From Ramazzottius varieornatus (Eukaryota; Tardigrada; Eutardigrada; Parachela; Ramazzottiidae), in contig BDGG01000004.1 of the NCBI GenBank assembly GCA_001949185.1, positions 2,918,168 to 2,982,167 on the forward strand: a stretch of DNA of 64,000 nucleotides, written 5' to 3'. A program made the translations under genes and the position numbers. Under the pieces are notes generated by a model that searched no databases, was not told where the DNA came from, and worked only from the letters and a program-made list of their open reading frames with translations. This document shows, one piece after another, positions 59,001-64,000 of the stretch (the stretch's first letter is position 1; each line of letters opens with the position of its first letter).

Positions 59001-59723
59001 CGTGTTAAACATTGTGCTCCGCGCTAGTCTTTGAATGGCAAAGCTCAAAGATATCAAGAAATATGTAAATGATTTGAAAGGAACCTAGCTAGTATTCTCG
59101 GTACATTTACCCAAGTAATTTCGCGCAGAAACTTTATACGCTTTAGGGTTCCTGCCAGCATCTCGAACGTTCTTCTGTCTAACGAGAGAAACAGTACTTG
59201 TATTTGCATCGTCGAACCCGACATGCTCAGTGCTCGTACAAAAAATCGTATATGGTTCGATAATTGACCAAACTAAAGACTTCCTTATCCGAAAAAAGAC
59301 AAGTCTGGGGTTCAGTAAAGACTATAGATGATTGATATCTTCTGTGAGTGCAGGAAACATTCATGGAAGAATGAAAGTTACACATACTATCATTTGCTTG
59401 TACTTGACAGTATTTCGCACTGAAGTGAATAAAACTCGCACTTCAGATTTGAAGGAATACGGATAAAAAGGTCATTCCTGTTTCCTACGGACGATGTTAT
59501 AGGGATCTATAGTGCAAGACTGTTCAATAGGTGTTGCACGAACAACAATGACTTAACTTAATACGGCTTGCGTTTTCAATAGCAGGCCGAAGAGAGCCGA
59601 ACACAACGCACATACCTTCACCATTTGCGATTCCTGCATCATCTCGTTGAATATCCGGGTCTCTTCTTCCTGCTTCTGCATCTGAATCTGGATCTTCTCG
59701 GAGAACTTTCTGGGGTTGGACAT
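56095..59723 (-). CDS. CRTC: CREB-regulated transcription coactivator (CRTC/TORC)
   Basis: Coactivator that binds the CREB bZIP domain and shuttles between cytoplasm and nucleus under SIK/AMPK and calcineurin control. Exons in gene order: 59723-59616, 58239-58039, 57922-57548, 57476-57243, 57164-56904, 56822-56631, 56566-56428, 56363-56095; 592 residues, phases consistent. The N-terminal CREB-binding helix reads MSNPRKFSEKIQIQMQKQEE. Then comes YPRGGSLPNVNQ, the 14-3-3/SIK site block KRAHSDSALHQS, RPKSCEV, SGSLPDLTNPS, a Ser/Gln-rich middle, and the C-terminal activation region ending DPETEEQFRLDN. The 78-nt intron at 57165-57242 is stop-free and in frame. The first intron (about 1.4 kb) contains candidate exons of another gene on the opposite strand. 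The start ATG gives the family's usual N-terminus. Confidence 0.95.
58404..58807 (+). CDS. Candidate gene nested in the CRTC first intron (3' part only)
   Basis: Three exon-like segments on the + strand join with correct phases: 58404-58578 (acceptor TTTACAG, donor AA|GTAGGT), 58638-58737 (acceptor TTGTAG, donor CAG|GTGAGG) and 58775-58807 (acceptor CTTGCAG, stop TAA). They read VFPSDNRYSKGASHIWRKAF, then EAIVQATSRLRRFLNVTYIQ and SHLAFK, then PVGRKRLPPNGTDG with a Lys/Ser/Arg-rich end. The product is basic with no membrane segment. I found no upstream exon or start. I do not recognise the family. A minus-strand frame covers the same DNA (58360-58578) but has no supporting splice sites. Confidence 0.45.
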
Positions 59724-60914
59724 GATGGGTGGTCAAAAAGAAGCGATGTCAAGTTGAATCAGAGCGTAGGTGCGATAGTCGAGTACAAGGAGTCAGCTGT
59801 TTCTTCTAGTCTTTACATTGTAATGATCCGAGAGAGAAGAAGATATAGCAATGTGACCATATGTTGGATGAGAGTCAATCAGCTAGTGTTCTTTGGGATC
59901 AAAAACATAATACACAGGAACCAATGGCTGCATGTAGTACACATACACACAACGTTCACACACAGGATATGCTTCAATCAGGGGAACCAACGATATTTGC
60001 CTTGGAGCTCTCGGAGCTCAGCTCACACAAGCTGGTGTGCTGTGCTGCTGTCGGATCCAACACAGTTACACTGTGTCAAGGATGGCTGCCAGCTGGATGA
60101 AGTATTGCATCTCAGGGCACACTGCCACTCTTTCTGCATGTAAAGCGCACAAGAGAGTAAAGAGGGGATTGATATCAGTTTTAGCTGGTACTGTGTATAA
60201 GCCATGGCTTCCATCTGCATGTTTGCGGCAGCTACGGCAGGCATAGCTGCTGTTGCATGCACGGAAACGGTCAGGGATTAATCAACATGCCCCCGCCAGC
60301 AATGTGGTAGCATACACCCCACGTTCTGTACATATTACACCATATTCATCGGTTGTAGAGTATAGACGATCAACCAGATGAGTATGATGTATTGGAGTGC
60401 CACAACATTGCCTCGCACGCGCTTTTTCCAAGTTCGCTGGAAGCCTAATAGTGACAGGTTGTAGGTCCTTGAATTTAACGTTGTGAAGAACCAACGCAAA
60501 ACGAGCTAGGTGTGCACTCCTCGTGGTGCCGAGTGGAGAACCCGCGTAGTTCTTCCGCATTTGACTACAACCTTCCAGGCTTTCGCGGTCGAACGCCGAA
60601 ATACAGGGAGACTACGACACGTACAACTGGTAAAATAGTTACATAATCGCAAGCCTCGAGGACCGCGTGCACTCGTAGCGGTTCTCCGGCAGCCCTCTGT
60701 CGATAGTGTGGCTCCTAGAGGTGACGCCACCGGGCATGCAGAGGACGTGGTCTGTTGGGCCTAACTATCGCCTGTTTGAGGATATGGGGCTTTGAATCGG
60801 AAAACAACCGAGCAGACATGGGTAGTCCTACAGGGCCCAAAAAATCGTATACAGTAGTCTTCCTGGTCGGTGTGGCCTGGGTTGATAACTATGAATTGTG
60901 ATATTGTTTTGCAG
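59724..60914. other. Upstream of CRTC
   Basis: About 1.2 kb that should include the CRTC promoter and 5' UTR. The open frames show no known motif, and no repeat is obvious. Confidence 0.45.
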
Positions 60915-61788
60915 GTCTGACGAGCTCCAGCCCAAGGTTCGCTGTTGTTTTGACGACCTCACGTGCAACCTCGTGGTAGCCATCACCGACACTAGCGCCG
61001 ATGACCACGTGATTCACCATACACAGGACAACTTATTAGCCTTTGTCGTAAGTTACCGCCATCTGGTGCAGTTACTGCTTGGGCGTTGTCCATCTGTTAA
61101 GGTACTACATGCGAATTAACACTTGTAGCACGACCGTACTCATTGTGAGTACAATGTGTCAGTTTCACTCGCCTCCCGATTTTAGCTTTTGGTCTTTCGG
61201 GTTGGGGATTTTTTGTTTGCCTGCAACTCGATCTTGTCATTAAGTTGAGATTAATGACCAGTGGTCAGCGAAAACGCAGAACGCTAGCAAAAAGTTTTAC
61301 GATTTCGGGTGGTTTCGGTGGTATTTCAGTCTTCGTCTTCTTACTGGAGGCACATACGCAACACTCGTTCTGAAAAACTCTGAAACAGTGAGGAAAATTC
61401 CCTTTACCGAAACCAAGACTGGGACAAATTTTCTTGTCATCGGAATGCTTTAGAGAAAATCAAAATGGCAAGGACTACTTTCCCCAGGTTGAACTCCACG
61501 GCCTGCCAATCTTCGAAATTTCTAAATTTCTTAAATTATCTATTGGCTGGCCCTGCCTCCTTTGCATTCATTACCTTAGCCAACCAAAGTCTTGTGCTCA
61601 CAAAGAGAACGGTGGTATTTTGCGAACATGAAAACCTTCGTGCTGTAAGTGTTAAGCTTTTATTTCTGTTTGAACTTGATTTTTGTCTCGACTTGGATCA
61701 ATGTTTTGGCGAGGTCTCTGCTTAATCAACCGTCAGACCATACTATTCTTATTATTTTCAGGTTTGGGATGACACTAGAAGGAACTAA
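60915..61788 (+). CDS. Candidate exons of an unknown gene
   Basis: Three segments look like exons: 60915-61047 (acceptor TTTTGCAG, donor GTC|GTAAGT; reads SDELQPKVRCCFDDLTCNLV, then DTSADDHVIHHTQDNLLAFV), 61488-61644 (acceptor TCCCCAG, donor GCT|GTAAGT) and 61762-61788 (acceptor TTTTCAG, reads VWDDTRRN and stops). The second and third join in phase through TKRTVVFCEHENLRA. The first and second do not join in the frame that reaches the last exon, so an intervening exon is missing or the reading of the second exon is wrong. Its alternative frame stops after about 45 residues. The family is not recognised. Confidence 0.35.
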
Positions 61789-63849
61789 GGTCAGTATAGC
61801 AACGAACAGGATATTACAAGCCTGAGTGACAGGACAGCCCGGTCGTCCAAAAAATCTCTTTCTCTCGGAGATTGGCATGTGGCGCATACCTAGGTCTCAG
61901 GTGAGATGAAAGCTGAGCTGGATATATTGAAGGTTTATGCCTGAATGGATTCAGGCAGCAAAACAGGATAAGGCGAAGCATACTGGTTATGCTTCCTACC
62001 TTCCGTTGTTATGGAGGGTTCCGTACGGTCTAGTTAGCCCATATAGCCGAAGCTGTCTGCATTGACCGCGGGTATTTTGCACCTGTTCGCAATAATTGTC
62101 ATATTGATTTTCCAGGTCGCCGCCGCCGTCTCTCCTCTCCCTTCTTCTCTGTGTCCCGTTGGATACATGGGATGGTAACTGCTCTCCCAGGACACATCTA
62201 CACGTTTCCTGCCTCTCGATCCCCGTCAAGTAGTCTGGGGATGCGGTGCATGGGAAAAATAGGTGACTCTCTCCCTTTTCCTTCTTCTTCCTCGTTCCCG
62301 TTCTCTCTAAGCTTAGCCTGTGCGCGGGTCTCCTTGTAGTATGAGCTAGCCTGTGCGCCTCGTCCTTATCCCTGGTCCTCTTCCTGTAACCATCATTAAA
62401 GCTGCCAACCGGCATGTACTCACCCTATTACCGGCACTCACGAGTTCATGCCCATGAAATTTCATCGTCTTTACCGATCATGTTCTCTTGATCCGACCGC
62501 GTTATGGCACAATTACAGGCCGTACATGAGCTGTCATCTCCGGCTTGCCGCTTTCCACTGAATAGACATCTTCTCTTTGATTCTGCTTTCGAAAAGCACC
62601 ATTTTCATTACATATTCATGCAGGTAGCTTATAATCAGCAACAACTATCCTGACCCAGCAGTCCAGCAGCCGAACGGTGCCCAGCATGCCTTACGTCGTG
62701 CACTGTTAGGTTTTTGAACTTTTACGAAGTACTACTATCCTGTATGAGATGTGGTTAAAATGCTTCCATCGGTCGGCCTTTTGCAAGATGCGTTGCTCAG
62801 ATCAAGGTGGAACACTTCGTTTCTGGAATGGAGAATTCGCGGTCCGGTAAAGTGGACACTTCAAAGCCAAAGCTCGCCAGGATCGGCGAACACGGAAGTC
62901 TAGGTAAGACAAGGAACTGGTATGCTTCTGACAAATAATCAAGTCAGGTTCCGCCGGATATTAATGCTTGACCGAGTGTGAGATTTTCGTGGTGAGATTA
63001 TGAAACAACGTGATGTATCAACCACCGGTTTCCAGAATTTTGGAGCCTTCGAATATTTCGCCTTATTTTGATTTCTTGCGAAAACGAGAACGGTTTCTTA
63101 CGGAGACGATTGAATCTTTGTCGTATACCCTAACCCAAAAGCTCAATCTGTTTTCGTAGACGTCTTGTTTGTGTGCGCATCTCTTTCCGGTTTGGAGCAT
63201 ATTCGATCTGGGTTTGTCTATAGGAACTGTTCGGCTTGTTTAGAAAAATAATTTAGGAAGAAACTTGGGCGCTACTGTTCACTATCGTCCAAATGTGGAA
63301 GCAGTGCGCGTTGGTCTTGAAATGATTGAAGCAAGGAGCAAGTAGTGTTCGAAGTCTAATGTTCTTCTGCGCGCTCATAATCTTTACGGTACAGCGTTTC
63401 CCGCATACGGTATTTGCCGATGAAGGTCCACCCATTCGTTACAGCCGAACATCCCCTTCCATTCATCCTGATTGACTTCGCCTAATGCAAATATACGATG
63501 GTACACAATCTACGCCGTGACAAAGTACGGTAGTACAAGTACCACTGTCTGTCAGATATGGGCGGCCGGAACGGCAAAAATGAGGTTGGTAGTCTTCGAG
63601 CCTGTTCAGACCTTGCTTATTTCTACACTGGGGAATTTTATCAATGTTACATCGATAAGATTTGCCAGTCTGGAGATAAGCAGGCTCTGAACAGGGTCGC
63701 AGACAGGCTCCCATTCGGAATTTCACTAGTCCATGACGAGTAAAATTCACCAGTCTCAAAAAAGGCAGGCTCTAAACAGGCTCAACAAGCGTTTCCGTGA
63801 TTTTGACCAAATTACAAAACTGCATGTCGAGCCTGTTTACACTTTGACA
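61789..63849. other. Right-hand intergenic stretch
   Basis: About 2 kb with no supported gene. A region at about 63590-63800 repeats the motif AGGCTCT(G/A)AACAGG and related CCTGTTCAGA / CAGTCT pieces in both orientations, probably relics of small repeats. Confidence 0.45.
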
Positions 63850-64000
63850 CAAGTATGTGACTTGCAGGTGCACGTCGCAGGACAGCACGTATGTGCATGT
63901 CTCGCCTGTGCGCACATGAAGCTTATACACCGCGACCGCGCAGCCCGCGCCATGCACATGCTTGCTGTCCTGCGACGTGCACCTGCAAGTCACATACTTG
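63850..64000. repeat. Long near-perfect inverted repeat at the window edge
   Basis: The arms are 63850-63899 and 63951-64000, 50 bp each, with two mismatches when one is inverted. The outer sequence is CAAGTATGTGACTTGCAGGT and continues through GCACGTCGCAGGACAGCA. The spacer is 51 bp and GC-rich. The right arm ends exactly at the window edge, so the repeat may extend further. Confidence 0.85.

Noticed and set aside
58620-59057. 145-residue minus-strand frame in the CRTC intron
   Set aside because: It has no CRTC-like sequence and no fitting splice sites; the plus-strand exons across part of it have better support.
1-64000. CRISPR arrays, bacterial operons, tRNA and rRNA genes
   Set aside because: The window has a eukaryotic exon-intron structure, no regularly spaced direct-repeat array, and no tRNA or rRNA signature that I could recognise by eye.

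Overview
The window is nuclear DNA of an invertebrate-type animal. Its genes are split by short introns (mostly about 50-120 nt) with GT-AG borders, and they include animal-specific families: a Wnt ligand, the LIM-homeodomain factor Islet, a CREB-regulated transcription coactivator (CRTC) and SIN3. Genes lie close together on both strands, with no operon-like order. A mitochondrial-type creatine kinase is present, but I cannot name a phylum from the sequence alone.

Layout. 0.5-3.7 kb: the last exon of an unknown gene, a Wnt gene (+) and USE1 (-), the last two meeting tail to tail 44 bp apart. 3.7-7.2 kb: intergenic DNA with two terminal-inverted-repeat elements. 7.2-13.7 kb: SIN3 (-). 13.7-18 kb: mostly featureless, with one small foldback element. 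18.05-24.56 kb: Islet (+). 24.6-29.1 kb: intergenic. 29.1-29.9 kb: RBM8A/Y14 (+). 30.5-36.1 kb: an ATP8B-type P4-ATPase (-). 37.9-38.8 kb: an intronless VAP-like MSP-domain membrane protein (+). 39.5-40.3 kb: unresolved candidate exons (+). 40.5-41.3 kb: NR2C2AP (+). 42.45-44.65 kb: MFSD12 (+). 45.1-46.5 kb: a well-formed but unrecognised 300-residue gene (-), divergent from a dithiol glutaredoxin (+, 46.9-47.5 kb). 47.9-49.6 kb: a divergent mitochondrial-type creatine kinase (-). 50.9-53.1 kb: a decayed hAT transposon. 53-56 kb: CTGC-rich repeats and a foldback element. 56.1-59.7 kb: CRTC (-), with candidate exons of another gene on the opposite strand inside its first intron. 60.9-61.8 kb: further candidate exons (+). 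63.85-64 kb: a long near-perfect inverted repeat at the window edge.

The genes do not form one pathway. They cover signalling (Wnt, CRTC), transcription and chromatin (Islet, SIN3), RNA processing (RBM8A), membrane traffic and lipid handling (USE1, ATP8B, VAP-like, MFSD12) and redox or energy metabolism (glutaredoxin, creatine kinase). Exon borders were set by reading splice sites by eye and requiring phase continuity. For each reconstructed multi-exon gene the exon lengths sum to an intact reading frame. The most unusual features are several related TA-flanked foldback or MITE families, four short stop-free introns whose lengths are multiples of three, probable GC-AG introns, the divergent creatine kinase, the candidate gene nested in CRTC, and the unrecognised 300-residue gene. 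I found no clear new multi-gene system.
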